Positions 44,770 to 57,945 are shown, counted from the stretch's first letter. The stretch: 64,000 nucleotides of DNA from Planktomarina sp. (GCA_020629775.1 JAHDCP010000001.1:1-64000), one strand, 5' to 3'. The notes: generated by a model from the sequence alone, not told the origin. Numbers and translations are program-made.

Positions 44770-45639
44770 ATGGCCAAACCATTTGACGGTGCGATCAGCA
44801 CATTTTTCGAAAACAACGCCCCAGAAGACATCCGCGCGGCCATTGCCAACAGCGATGGCAAAAACCCGATAGATCCAGATTACCCATATGCAAAACGTCT
44901 GAAGCGCGCTGACTACGAAACTGCCTTGGCGGCGCTTCAAATTGAATTGGTCAAGTTCCAATCTTGGGTGAAGAACACCGGTCAACGCATTGTAATCGTT
45001 TTCGAAGGTCGTGACGCGGCGGGCAAAGGCGGCACCATCAAGCGGTTCCGTGAAAACCTAAATCCACGAAACGCACGGGTGGTGGCCCTGTCCAAACCCA
45101 CCGACCGCGAAGCTGGTGAATTGTACTTTCAAAGGTATATTAAACACCTACCCACTGCAGGCGAAATCGTGTTTTTTGATCGGTCCTGGTACAACCGCGG
45201 CGTTGTGGAACACGTGTTTGAATTTTGCACCCCAGATCAACGCGAACAGTGGTTCAAACAGGTCCCTGCTTTTGAAGACATGCTGGTGAACGATGGGATC
45301 AGCTTGACCAAATTGTGGTTAAACGTTGGGCGCGCCAGCCAGTTGCAACGCTTTTTGGCCCGCGAAAGTGATCCATTGAAGCAGTGGAAACTGTCTTGGA
45401 TTGACGTCGAAGGGCTAAACCGTTGGGATGCATACACCGCAGCAATCGGCGAAACGTTGGACAAAACCCATACCGACACCGCCCCCTGGACCGTTGTGCG
45501 CACCGATGACAAGCGCCGTGCGCGCATAAATGCCATTCGTCATGTTTTGACGCAGTATTCCTACGATGGTCGCGACAACGCGGCATTGGGGGCCGTTGAT
45601 CCAAAAATCGCGGGTAGTCCGGAAATTTGGCATGCCTAA
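44770..45639 (+). CDS. ppk2: Polyphosphate kinase 2
   Basis: VFEGRDAAGKGGTIKRFRENLNPRNARVVAL; FFDRSWYNRGVVE. Confidence 0.95.
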   Translation: MAKPFDGAISTFFENNAPEDIRAAIANSDGKNPIDPDYPYAKRLKRADYETALAALQIELVKFQSWVKNTGQRIVIVFEGRDAAGKGGTIKRFRENLNPRNARVVALSKPTDREAGELYFQRYIKHLPTAGEIVFFDRSWYNRGVVEHVFEFCTPDQREQWFKQVPAFEDMLVNDGISLTKLWLNVGRASQLQRFLARESDPLKQWKLSWIDVEGLNRWDAYTAAIGETLDKTHTDTAPWTVVRTDDKRRARINAIRHVLTQYSYDGRDNAALGAVDPKIAGSPEIWHA

Positions 45640-46246
45640 GGCCGGGTATCATCACGGAAACCTGAAACAAGCTTTGGTGGACGCCGCCCTTTTGCTGGTC
45701 AACGAAAAGGGCCCGACCGGTTTTACCTTGTCTGAGGCCGCCAAGCGCGCTGGCGTCACCCCAGCGGCCGTGTATCGCCATTTTGACGGCCGCGAAGATT
45801 TGATTGCTGAATGCGCGTTGCAAGGGTTTCGGATATTTGGCGACCTCATGGAACAAGCGTTTGATAAAGGCGACACCCCGCTGGCCGCCTTTGAAGAAAC
45901 CGGACGCGCCTATATTGCTTTTGCGCGCAAATACCCTGGCCACTATGTCGCGATGTTCGAAAGCGGAATTTCTTTGAACCGCAATCCCGCATTGTATGAC
46001 GCATCGCAACGGGCAACAGGTGTTCTGGAAAAGGCATCGGCGCAGCTGTGTCTAAACCTGCCCGAAGATCGCCGCCCACCGCCGCAAATGTTTGCCAATC
46101 ATATCTGGGCCCTCAGCCACGGGGTCGTGGAATTGTTCACGCGCGGCGACAAATCCACCAACTGCCCCATCGCGCCCGAAGATCTGCTGGAAAGCGGTAT
46201 CGGCATTTACTTACGTGGCTTGGGGATCATTGACGCGGACCGCTGA
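45632..46246 (+). CDS. TetR/AcrR family transcriptional regulator
   Basis: FTLSEAAKRAGVTPAAVYRHFDGREDLIAECA; 8-bp overlap with ppk2. Confidence 0.92.
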   Translation: MPKAGYHHGNLKQALVDAALLLVNEKGPTGFTLSEAAKRAGVTPAAVYRHFDGREDLIAECALQGFRIFGDLMEQAFDKGDTPLAAFEETGRAYIAFARKYPGHYVAMFESGISLNRNPALYDASQRATGVLEKASAQLCLNLPEDRRPPPQMFANHIWALSHGVVELFTRGDKSTNCPIAPEDLLESGIGIYLRGLGIIDADR

Positions 46247-46267
46247 CGCGGACGCCATGTTTGGTTT

Positions 46268-46338
46268 GGGGCGCCGCCCCCTTTGGTTTGACGATGCCAA
46301 ACCAAATTCCCCCGGGATATTTTCACAACAATGATGAC
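46268..46338. repeat. Hairpin-bearing intergenic repeat, copy 1
   Basis: GGGGC-gcc-GCCCC hairpin, TTTGGTTTG/CAAACCAAA hairpin, then CCCCGGGATATTTTCACAACAATGATG. Confidence 0.65.
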
Positions 46339-46476
46339 GCAAAGATGGATCAGCTGGTCCCGCCACTGACCCACAACCCGACAGTCAAGGGACCGGGTCA
46401 TCACCGTTGGCGGCCATCGGCGTCCCCGCCTGTACCGCAAATCCAAAATCGCTTTTAAAAGTTAAAGTGCGGTTAC

Positions 46477-46528
46477 CATCATTGTTGGAAAAATATCCCC
46501 GCCGGAGGCATCAGGGGCCGCAGGCCCC
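46477..46528. repeat. Hairpin-bearing intergenic repeat, copy 2 (inverted relative to copy 1)
   Basis: CATCATTGTTGGAAAAATATCCCC...GGGGCC-gca-GGCCCC is a diverged reverse complement of copy 1. Confidence 0.65.
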
Positions 46529-46530
46529 AA

Positions 46531-46566
46531 AACAAAAAAGCCCGCAGCGACAAGCTGCGGACCTTT
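46531..46566 (-). terminator. Intrinsic terminator of rplM-rpsI
   Basis: Minus strand GCTGCGG/CCGCAGC 7-bp stem, 5-nt loop, followed by GCTTTTTTGTTTT. Confidence 0.88.
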
Positions 46567-46587
46567 TGATCACATATATTGTGCGAA

Positions 46588-47085
46588 TTAACGCTTGGAG
46601 AACTGGAACGAACGACGCGCTTTGCGCTTACCGTATTTCTTCCGTTCAACAACACGGCTGTCGCGTGTCAGGAAGCCAGCGGCTTTCAGTGCACCACGCA
46701 GCGATGGATCATACAGTTGCAAAGCTTTTGAAATACCGTGCTTCACGGCACCCGCTTGGCCTGTCAGACCACCACCTTTAACAGTGGCAACCACGTCGAA
46801 TTGTCCTTCGACACCAGCAACTTGCATGGGTTGGCGCAGGATCAACTGCAAAACAGGACGTGCAAAATATGTGTCTTGGTCTTTGCCGTTGACTGTAACT
46901 TTACCGGAACCGGGTTTGATCCAAACACGGGCAACCGCGTCTTTACGTTTACCAGTGGCATAAGACCGGCCCAGGTCGTCCCGTACGGGTTCACGTGGTG
47001 CTGCCAGTTCTTCCATGGCCATTTCAGAAACGGTGCCTTCAGCCACAGCGGCCAAATCTTCCAATGAGTTCACTTGATCTGTCAT
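46588..47085 (-). CDS. rpsI: 30S ribosomal protein S9
   Basis: [29 protein letters not shown]-terminal [17 protein letters not shown]. Confidence 0.98.
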   Translation of the reverse strand: MTDQVNSLEDLAAVAEGTVSEMAMEELAAPREPVRDDLGRSYATGKRKDAVARVWIKPGSGKVTVNGKDQDTYFARPVLQLILRQPMQVAGVEGQFDVVATVKGGGLTGQAGAVKHGISKALQLYDPSLRGALKAAGFLTRDSRVVERKKYGKRKARRSFQFSKR

Positions 47086-47090
47086 TGTTC

Positions 47091-47549
47091 TCAGGCCCTC
47101 GTGTTTTTCTTGTTCATGGATGCAACATCCAGAACGGTGGGCGCTTGTGCTTCATGGGGGTGTTCGGCCCCAGCATAGACACGCAGGTTTGTCATTTGAA
47201 CGCGGCTCAGGCGGTTGCCTGGCAGCATACGTTTGACCGCTTGGGTCACAACGCGTTCAGGATACTTGCCTTCCAGGATTTGACCCGTGGTGCGCGATTT
47301 GATCCCGCCTGGATATCCTGTGTGCCAGTAATTTTCTTTGTTGCGCTTGTTGCCTGTCAGCTGAATTTTATCAGCGTTGATGACAATCACGTTGTCGCCC
47401 ATATCCATGTGCGGCGTGAAGGACGCTTTGTGCTTGCCGCGCAAACGCATGGCAATAATCGACGCCAAACGGCCCAGAACAACGCCTTCAGCGTCGATCA
47501 GGATCCATTTCTTGTCGATATCTGCCGGTGTCGCAGAGAAGGTTTTCAT
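47091..47549 (-). CDS. rplM: 50S ribosomal protein L13
   Basis: [39 protein letters not shown]. Confidence 0.98.
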   Translation of the reverse strand: MKTFSATPADIDKKWILIDAEGVVLGRLASIIAMRLRGKHKASFTPHMDMGDNVIVINADKIQLTGNKRNKENYWHTGYPGGIKSRTTGQILEGKYPERVVTQAVKRMLPGNRLSRVQMTNLRVYAGAEHPHEAQAPTVLDVASMNKKNTRA

Positions 47550-47702
47550 GTTTATACCCATCGAGATTGGTGATGGACGCGTTATAAACACGCGCCATTT
47601 CGCGTCAACGGGCAATTTCTTAAATTAAACGTTTAAAAACAATGGGATATAAATTAGGTATCATAATACCCCCACAAAATCCCAGCGGAAACCATCACGA
47701 TA

Positions 47703-48266
47703 CTACCGCAATTCCCCGAACAGGTTGAAATTCACAAGATCACCTTCGGCGCTTATAAAGAAGCGGTCGAAATCCGTCCAAATCCAGCACTGTGAACTTG
47801 GCCCAGCAAAGGTAAAATCCACCGATGCGCCAGCTGCGTTGACAAACACACCGCTAGCAGCGGCGATCCCAGTGAGTGTTACTTCGGTATATGCCGTCAT
47901 TGTGGGGGTGCCGGACATCACATCCAAATCAACTTGGAAAACTTCCACCTCAGGGCCCAATGGAATTTCCATCTTCCCTGCGGGAGCGTGGGATGTGATG
48001 GTCAAATGGTCATCCGTTGCGGCAATCGTCAAAGAATAAGTACTTTGTGGATCAATAAGCCCTTTGGCGGTTACCTCCAAAGGGGCAGCCGTTTCAAACA
48101 AGATGCCAGTGGTCTTCGTTTGCCAGCGCGACAGTGCATTGCGCTGATAAGGGGCCAAAAGTTGCGTGCCCCGAGTGTGCACGCCTTTGTCGTGGCAACA
48201 TGCACAGGCCGATGCCAGGTCCGCAGACAAAAGAACGACCAAGAAAGCAAAAATCCGCAACACCAT
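47703..48266 (-). CDS. Hypothetical secreted protein
   Basis: Signal peptide followed by CACCHDKGVHTRG; no family recognised. Confidence 0.6.
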   Translation of the reverse strand: MVLRIFAFLVVLLSADLASACACCHDKGVHTRGTQLLAPYQRNALSRWQTKTTGILFETAAPLEVTAKGLIDPQSTYSLTIAATDDHLTITSHAPAGKMEIPLGPEVEVFQVDLDVMSGTPTMTAYTEVTLTGIAAASGVFVNAAGASVDFTFAGPSSQCWIWTDFDRFFISAEGDLVNFNLFGELR

Positions 48267-48270
48267 GGGC

Positions 48271-48693
48271 TTAGCCTTTTGGCGGAATGGAATAAGTGAG
48301 TTGCGCGGCTGCCAGAACGCGTGGGTCGCCTTCAGACTTTATTTTCACAGAAACCACCGCCAAGGCCCTGCCCAGTTTCAACAATTCACCATGGGCCACA
48401 ATCCGTTTGTCCGCCGCGGGCTTGCGCATGAAATCAATGGAACAATTGGTGGTGACGGCCAGGGCCTTGGGGCCGATTTGCGCCAAGATCAAAAGATACG
48501 CGGCAACATCGGCCAAACCAAACATGGATGGCCCGGACACGGTGTTTCCCGGGCGCAAATGGCGTTCGCTGACATTCAATGCAATTTCACACGTCTGTTC
48601 ATCCACAGCCATCACGTCAAAGTCTTCATGGACCTGCGGGAACACCTCCACCAGGAACTGCGTCAATTGATCCGGGTTCATCTGCACTGCCAT
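48271..48693 (-). CDS. PaaI-like hotdog-fold thioesterase
   Basis: GNTVSGPSMFGLADVAAYLLI...NCSIDFMRKPA; start set at MAVQMNPDQ. Confidence 0.85.
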   Translation of the reverse strand: MAVQMNPDQLTQFLVEVFPQVHEDFDVMAVDEQTCEIALNVSERHLRPGNTVSGPSMFGLADVAAYLLILAQIGPKALAVTTNCSIDFMRKPAADKRIVAHGELLKLGRALAVVSVKIKSEGDPRVLAAAQLTYSIPPKG

Positions 48694-48741
48694 GGGCCAC
48701 CTGTCCTTTTCTTTCCTGTATCCCTGCCCTAGACCACCGCC

Positions 48742-50106
48742 ATGATGCAACGACTGAATATTGTGGGCGGCGGCATGGCTGGCGCAGAAGCGGCCTGGCA
48801 GGCCGCGCAAATGGGCGTACCCGTGCGGATCCATGAGATGCGCCCAAAGGTGGAAACTTTTGCCCACCAGACGGGGGATCTGGGGGAAATGGTGTGTTCC
48901 AATTCCTTTCGATCTGATGATGATGAAGCCAATGCCGTGGGGCTGTTACATTGGGAAATGCGGGCCGCAAATGGGCTGATTATGGCCACCGCCGAAAAGC
49001 ACCGGCTGCCCGCCGGGGGTGCCTTGGCGGTGGATCGCGAACCCTTTGCCAAATCGGTCACGGCCGCGCTGCACGCCCATCCATTGATTGAAATCGTGGG
49101 CGAAGAAATCACCACCCTGCCCGAAGACGGCACTTGGATTTTCGCCACGGGTCCTTTGACAAGCTCTGATTTGGCCACAGCCATTCAAGCAGAAACCGGC
49201 GCGGAAGCCCTGGCGTTTTTCGATGCCATCGCCCCCATCATTTACGCCGAAAGCATTAACATGGATGTCGCATGGATGCAGTCGCGGTATGACAAGGGTG
49301 AAACTGAAGAAGAACAAAAAGCATACCTGAATTGCCCGATGACCAAAGACCAGTACGAGGCGTTTATTGATGCCCTGCTGGCCGCCGAAAAAGCGGAATT
49401 CAAACCCGGGGAAACCGCCGGTTATTTTGATGGGTGCTTGCCCATCGAAATCATGGCGGAACGGGGCCGTGAAACGTTGCGATTTGGCCCGATGAAACCT
49501 GTGGGCCTCACCAATGCCCATGATCTTGAAAACAAAGCTTATGCCGTGGTGCAACTGCGCCGCGACAACGCGTTGGGGACGTTGTTCAACATCGTGGGGT
49601 TCCAAACCAAGATGAAATACGGCGCGCAAAAGGAAGTTTTGCGCATGATCCCTGGGTTGGAAGACGCGGAATTTGCACGTCTGGGGGGCATTCATCGCAA
49701 CACGTTCTTGAATTCGCCTACGCTGTTGGATGATCAAATGCGTCTGAAGTCGCGGCCTAACATCCGCTTTGCAGGCCAGATCACAGGCGTGGAAGGATAC
49801 GTGGAAAGTGCCGCCATGGGCTTGATCGCCGGGCGTATGGCCGCCGCCGAAATCCAAGGTCACACGATTACCCCCCCGCCCGCAGAAACGGCAAGCGGTG
49901 CTTTGATCACCCACATCACTGGCGGCGCGGATGCCAAAACGTTCCAACCCATGAACGTGAACTTCGGCCTGTTTCCACCAGTTGATGGGGTCAAAGGGGG
50001 CCGTAAGAACCGCAAAAACCGGTACAAGGCTTACACAGACCGCGCCAAAATGTCCTTCTCGGACTGGCTTGCACAGGTGTGCATTCCCGTTAAAGTGGAA
50101 GAATGA
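48742..50106 (+). CDS. trmFO: Methylenetetrahydrofolate-tRNA-(uracil(54)-C(5))-methyltransferase (FADH2-oxidizing)
   Basis: [43 protein letters not shown]. Confidence 0.97.
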   Translation: MMQRLNIVGGGMAGAEAAWQAAQMGVPVRIHEMRPKVETFAHQTGDLGEMVCSNSFRSDDDEANAVGLLHWEMRAANGLIMATAEKHRLPAGGALAVDREPFAKSVTAALHAHPLIEIVGEEITTLPEDGTWIFATGPLTSSDLATAIQAETGAEALAFFDAIAPIIYAESINMDVAWMQSRYDKGETEEEQKAYLNCPMTKDQYEAFIDALLAAEKAEFKPGETAGYFDGCLPIEIMAERGRETLRFGPMKPVGLTNAHDLENKAYAVVQLRRDNALGTLFNIVGFQTKMKYGAQKEVLRMIPGLEDAEFARLGGIHRNTFLNSPTLLDDQMRLKSRPNIRFAGQITGVEGYVESAAMGLIAGRMAAAEIQGHTITPPPAETASGALITHITGGADAKTFQPMNVNFGLFPPVDGVKGGRKNRKNRYKAYTDRAKMSFSDWLAQVCIPVKVEE

Positions 50107-50723
50107 GCGATGATCGCCACGACACCCTGAAAGAACCCCTGTGGGTCCCACGCCCCGTGGAAGAAACCCTGGCAATGTATGCTGATTGGGCCGCCACTTA
50201 TGATGCGGATGTCACTGGGGCCGGTTATGCCACCCCTGCACGTATCGCCAATGCGCTGGACGGTCGGGTGCCGTATACTGCACGCGTTTTGGACTTTGGG
50301 TGTGGCACGGGCTTGTCGGGTCTGGCCCTCAAAGACATTGGTTTCACCAAAATCGACGGCACCGATATATCCGCACAAATGCTGGACTTTGCGCAAACCC
50401 GCGCCGTTTATGGGGCGTTGTGGCAATCCCAACCAGGCACTTTGGACATCACGCGCGGAACCTATGACGCGATAGTCGCCACTGGGGTGATTTCTTTGGG
50501 CGCGGCCCCGCCAGAAACTTTGGATTTGGTGCTGTCCAAACTGGCCCCGGGTGGGCTTTTGGCACTGTCGTTCAATGATCCCACCATCGCTGAAGGCAGT
50601 TATGACGCAGCCCTTCAAGCGGCCCAAAACGCCAATACCTGCACAGTCGTCTTCAGAGAAAACGGCCCCCATTTGCCGGGCAAAAATATGGGGTCCGACG
50701 TGATGGTCCTGCGCCGTCAATGA
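50103..50723 (+). CDS. Class I SAM-dependent methyltransferase
   Basis: [26 protein letters not shown] overlap with trmFO. Confidence 0.9.
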   Translation: MSDDRHDTLKEPLWVPRPVEETLAMYADWAATYDADVTGAGYATPARIANALDGRVPYTARVLDFGCGTGLSGLALKDIGFTKIDGTDISAQMLDFAQTRAVYGALWQSQPGTLDITRGTYDAIVATGVISLGAAPPETLDLVLSKLAPGGLLALSFNDPTIAEGSYDAALQAAQNANTCTVVFRENGPHLPGKNMGSDVMVLRRQ

Positions 50724-51616
50724 TCCGCACCCGGTTTGCCCCGTCCCCAACGGGGCCTTTGCACTTGGGCCATGCCTTTTCTGCCATGACTGCATTTCGC
50801 TTAGCCCAAGCCTTGGAGGGCGAATTCCACGTCCGCATGGAAGACTTGGACCAATCCCGGTCCCGCGACCATTGGGAAGCCCAGATGTATGACGACATGG
50901 CTTGGTTGGGCCTGACATGGGCGCAACCGGTGATCCGGCAATCTGAACGTGGGGCGGCTTACAAAAACGCACTTCAAAAGCTTTGGGATCTGGGGCTGAT
51001 TTACCCGTGCGATTGTACCCGCCGTGACATTGCCCAAGCCGTCAGCGCGCCCCAACACGGCGCGCCCCTTTCAGGGCCCCACGGTGTGATCTATCCCGGC
51101 ACGTGCCGGCACAAACCCAAACCAACCCAAATGCCCGAAAACATGGCCCTGCGTCTGGATATGGAATTGGCCCACGCGCCGGGGCGAAGTTTTATTCAGG
51201 TTGACGGAATGGGCATTGAAACCGCCAACACGGTGGTGGCAGCCCCGCACACACAACGCCACATCGGCGATCCTGTCATCAGCCGCAAAGGCTTGGATGC
51301 CGCATATCACTTGGCCGTGGTGGTGGATGATGCATTCAGCGGCATAACCCATGTGGTGCGCGGCGCAGATCTGTTCGAAGCCACAAAAATCCACGTACTA
51401 TTGCAAAGTGCCTTGGACCTGCCCACCCCCAAATACCACCACCATCGACTGATGACCGATGAACACGGCAAGCGCCTGGCCAAGCGGGACGACGCGCGCG
51501 CAATCGCCGCTTACCGTAAAGATGGGTTATCGCCATCAGACGTTTTAATGTTGGTGGGGCTTCAGGCTTCTGGGCCAAAAAGTTCTTCGGGCTGGTCTCC
51601 AAGAATGGACGTGTAA
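50720..51616 (+). CDS. gluQ: Glutamyl-Q tRNA(Asp) synthetase
   Basis: TRFAPSPTGPLHLGHAFSAMTAFRLAQ; YPCDCTRRDI; short GluRS paralogue. Confidence 0.94.
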   Translation: MIRTRFAPSPTGPLHLGHAFSAMTAFRLAQALEGEFHVRMEDLDQSRSRDHWEAQMYDDMAWLGLTWAQPVIRQSERGAAYKNALQKLWDLGLIYPCDCTRRDIAQAVSAPQHGAPLSGPHGVIYPGTCRHKPKPTQMPENMALRLDMELAHAPGRSFIQVDGMGIETANTVVAAPHTQRHIGDPVISRKGLDAAYHLAVVVDDAFSGITHVVRGADLFEATKIHVLLQSALDLPTPKYHHHRLMTDEHGKRLAKRDDARAIAAYRKDGLSPSDVLMLVGLQASGPKSSSGWSPRMDV

Positions 51617-51918
51617 AAACAGTTGCGCCGGTTGGTGTGACACGCCGCACCTTTTTGACGCACTATCGCCAAAACAGCGTCCTGGTCACAATCAATCCTC
51701 AGATCAACGATGTCCTGCGTGTGCCCGCTGGTTTCACCCTTCACCCAAAAACTTTGCCGTGACCGCGACCAATATGTCATCCGGCCCGTTTCCAAGGTTT
51801 GGCGCAAAGCGTCCTGATTGGCCCAGGCCATCATCAAAACCTCGCCCGTGTCCGCCGATTGGGCAATCACCGGGATCAATCCGCGATCATCATATTTCAG
51901 TCCGGTCAAATCGATCAT
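51562..51918 (-). CDS. hisI: Phosphoribosyl-AMP cyclohydrolase
   Basis: LIPVIAQSADTGEVLMMAWANQDALRQTLETGRMTYWSRSRQ; AACHTNRRNCFY. Confidence 0.96.
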   Translation of the reverse strand: MIDLTGLKYDDRGLIPVIAQSADTGEVLMMAWANQDALRQTLETGRMTYWSRSRQSFWVKGETSGHTQDIVDLRIDCDQDAVLAIVRQKGAACHTNRRNCFYTSILGDQPEELFGPEA

Positions 51919-51955
51919 CGTGCACCCTTTCCGTTTGCGGTGTTGCAGCCTATCT

Positions 51956-52447
51956 ATGCAGGGAAACGCGAAAGGCCAAGCCGTGGGCGCAGACACCGAT
52001 TTGATGCAACTCTACTCGTCTCGCATTCTGGCGTTGGCCGCAGAAATGCCGTTTGCGGCACGTCTGTCCGCCCCACAAGGCAGTGCCATGCGCCGGTCCC
52101 CGCAGTGTGGGTCAAAAGTCACCGTGGATGTGACTATGAATTCCGATGGGCGCATCGCTGATTTCGGACAAGACGTGAAAGCCTGCGCATTGGGTCAAGC
52201 CAGTGCATCTTTGTCTGCCAGCAATATCTTGGGCAGAAATGAACAAGAGGTGAAGGCGGCGCGCGATGCCCTGGCAGGCATGTTGGCGGGCAGCGGTGAA
52301 CGCCCAGGCACACCCTTCGACGGGTTTGAGGTTTTGACCCCCGCGATTGATTTTAAAAATCGCCATGCGTCCATCATGTTGGCCCTGGAAGCAACGCTTG
52401 ATGCCATGGCCGACGCGAAGACAAAAAACCACTGCCTAATCAAATAG
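51956..52447 (+). CDS. IscU/NifU-like iron-sulfur cluster scaffold-related protein
   Basis: SPQCGSKVTVDVTMNSDGRIADFGQDVKACALGQASASLSASNILGR; start uncertain. Confidence 0.8.
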   Translation: MQGNAKGQAVGADTDLMQLYSSRILALAAEMPFAARLSAPQGSAMRRSPQCGSKVTVDVTMNSDGRIADFGQDVKACALGQASASLSASNILGRNEQEVKAARDALAGMLAGSGERPGTPFDGFEVLTPAIDFKNRHASIMLALEATLDAMADAKTKNHCLIK

Positions 52448-52460
52448 TTAGATCCAAATG

Positions 52461-52501
52461 ATAAAAAAACCGCCGCACTTTGGGGATACCAAAGGCGGCG
52501 G
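52461..52501 (-). terminator. Intrinsic terminator of a minus-strand transcript downstream of recG
   Basis: Minus strand CCGCCGCCTTTGG-tatcc-CCAAAG(T)GCGGCGG, then GTTTTTTTAT; 13-bp stem with one bulge. Confidence 0.85.
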
Positions 52502-52635
52502 CAAGTCAGCACCTCGCAAGGGACCCGGAAAACTCTGTCCCAGAGGCAGTCTGGACAGAAAAGTGACGGCAGTCAGGCGTTTCAAATGTGGGATATGAAA
52601 CGCGTTCCGGTGCGGATGTGCAGGCAGAAATTTCG

Positions 52636-52749
52636 TTAGATGGCAGGAATGAACAGCGCGATGTAAAGCATTGACATCAAAGCAAAAACGCCAACGGCAT
52701 CTTTGATTGCGGCGATTGTCTCTGGGTGGCTTTTGATCCAAGTTTTCAT
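52636..52749 (-). CDS. Predicted 37-aa single-TM membrane peptide
   Basis: MKTWIKSHPETIAAIKDAVGVFALMSMLYIALFIPAI; preceded by a GTTC-N7-GTTC box, followed by a terminator. Confidence 0.55.
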   Translation of the reverse strand: MKTWIKSHPETIAAIKDAVGVFALMSMLYIALFIPAI

Positions 52750-52816
52750 CGGTCTGCTCTCAATGTGTTTTGTCGTTTGTTGCACCTTTGTTCTCATTTC
52801 AGAAACGATTTGTAAA

Positions 52817-52841
52817 GAACTTTTTAAGAACATTTGTGAAC
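52817..52841 (-). promoter_or_regulatory. Candidate LexA (alphaproteobacterial SOS) box
   Basis: Minus strand GTTC-ACAAAT-GTTC-TTAAAAA-GTTC; the second pair matches GTTCN7GTTC exactly. Confidence 0.6.
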
Positions 52842-52882
52842 AAAACGTGTTTTCAGCAGGCCCTATCGCCAACAGATTCCTG

Positions 52883-57102
<4,220 letters not shown>

Positions 57103-57184
57103 TCACCGTGAAGGTAGAAGCAAGGGGGGCCACCGTCCAGATTTGGACGTGCGAATAACGAAACTATTCGCAGGTATTTTCAGA

Positions 57185-57898
57185 TTAGGCCATTGCAGCT
57201 AGACGATGGTCAACGTCCACCGGTTGTGGATCGCGCAAAACATAGCCGCGACCCCAAACTGTTTCGATATAGCTTTGTCCATCTGTTGCGGACGCAAGTT
57301 TCTTACGCAGTTTGCATATGAAGACGTCGATGATTTTCAGTTCTGGCTCATCCATCCCGCCGTACAGATGGTTGAGGAACATTTCCTTGGTGAGCGTCGT
57401 TCCTTTACGCAGGCTCAGCAACTCTAGCATTTGGTATTCTTTGCCAGTTAGGTGGACTGGCTTGCCGCGCGCTTCCACAGTTTTTGTGTCCAAGTTGATG
57501 TGGACATCCCCAACTTCAATGATGGACTGCGAATGCCCTTTCGAACGACGGATAATCGCGTGGATCCGGGCCACCAATTCTTCTCGGTGAAATGGTTTGG
57601 TCAAATAGTCATCGGCACCAATTCCAAAACCCTTGATTTTGCTGTCAGTGTCGGAATCTCCAGAAAGGATCAAAATAGGCGTTTCAATTCTTGCCAAACG
57701 TAGATGCCTTAGAACTTCGTACCCATTCATGTCGGGCAGGCCAAGATCGAGCAAGATCAAGTCGTAGTCATAAAGTTTGGCCAGATCCAAACCTTCTTCA
57801 CCCATATTTGTGGCGTAAACATTCAGATTTGCATGCCCCAACATCATCTCGATGCTTTTGGACGTGGCCGGATCGTCTTCGATAAGTAAAATACGCAT
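57185..57898 (-). CDS. ctrA: Cell cycle response regulator CtrA
   Basis: [67 protein letters not shown]. Confidence 0.97.
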   Translation of the reverse strand: MRILLIEDDPATSKSIEMMLGHANLNVYATNMGEEGLDLAKLYDYDLILLDLGLPDMNGYEVLRHLRLARIETPILILSGDSDTDSKIKGFGIGADDYLTKPFHREELVARIHAIIRRSKGHSQSIIEVGDVHINLDTKTVEARGKPVHLTGKEYQMLELLSLRKGTTLTKEMFLNHLYGGMDEPELKIIDVFICKLRKKLASATDGQSYIETVWGRGYVLRDPQPVDVDHRLAAMA

Positions 57899-57945
57899 AT
57901 CGTGCCCCCATGGTTAATGATCGCACACACCTTCACTCACAAAGG

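Noticed and set aside
45299-46009. 236-aa minus-strand ORF across ppk2/tetR
   Set aside because: Overlaps two clear plus-strand genes; no motif
46247-46587. tRNA or other known ncRNA gene in the largest intergenic gap
   Set aside because: Hairpins do not fold into a cloverleaf and there is no CCA or T-loop signature; better explained as repeat copies plus the rpsI terminator
48946-50175. 409-aa minus-strand ORF opposite trmFO
   Set aside because: Fully antisense to a clear trmFO; His/Cys/Gly-rich composition typical of reverse-frame artefacts; no recognisable domain
52817-52831. Reading the GTTCN7GTTC match as proof of SOS control of recG
   Set aside because: The box lies downstream of the recG stop (52883), so it cannot drive recG; it only makes sense for the small ORF or RNA
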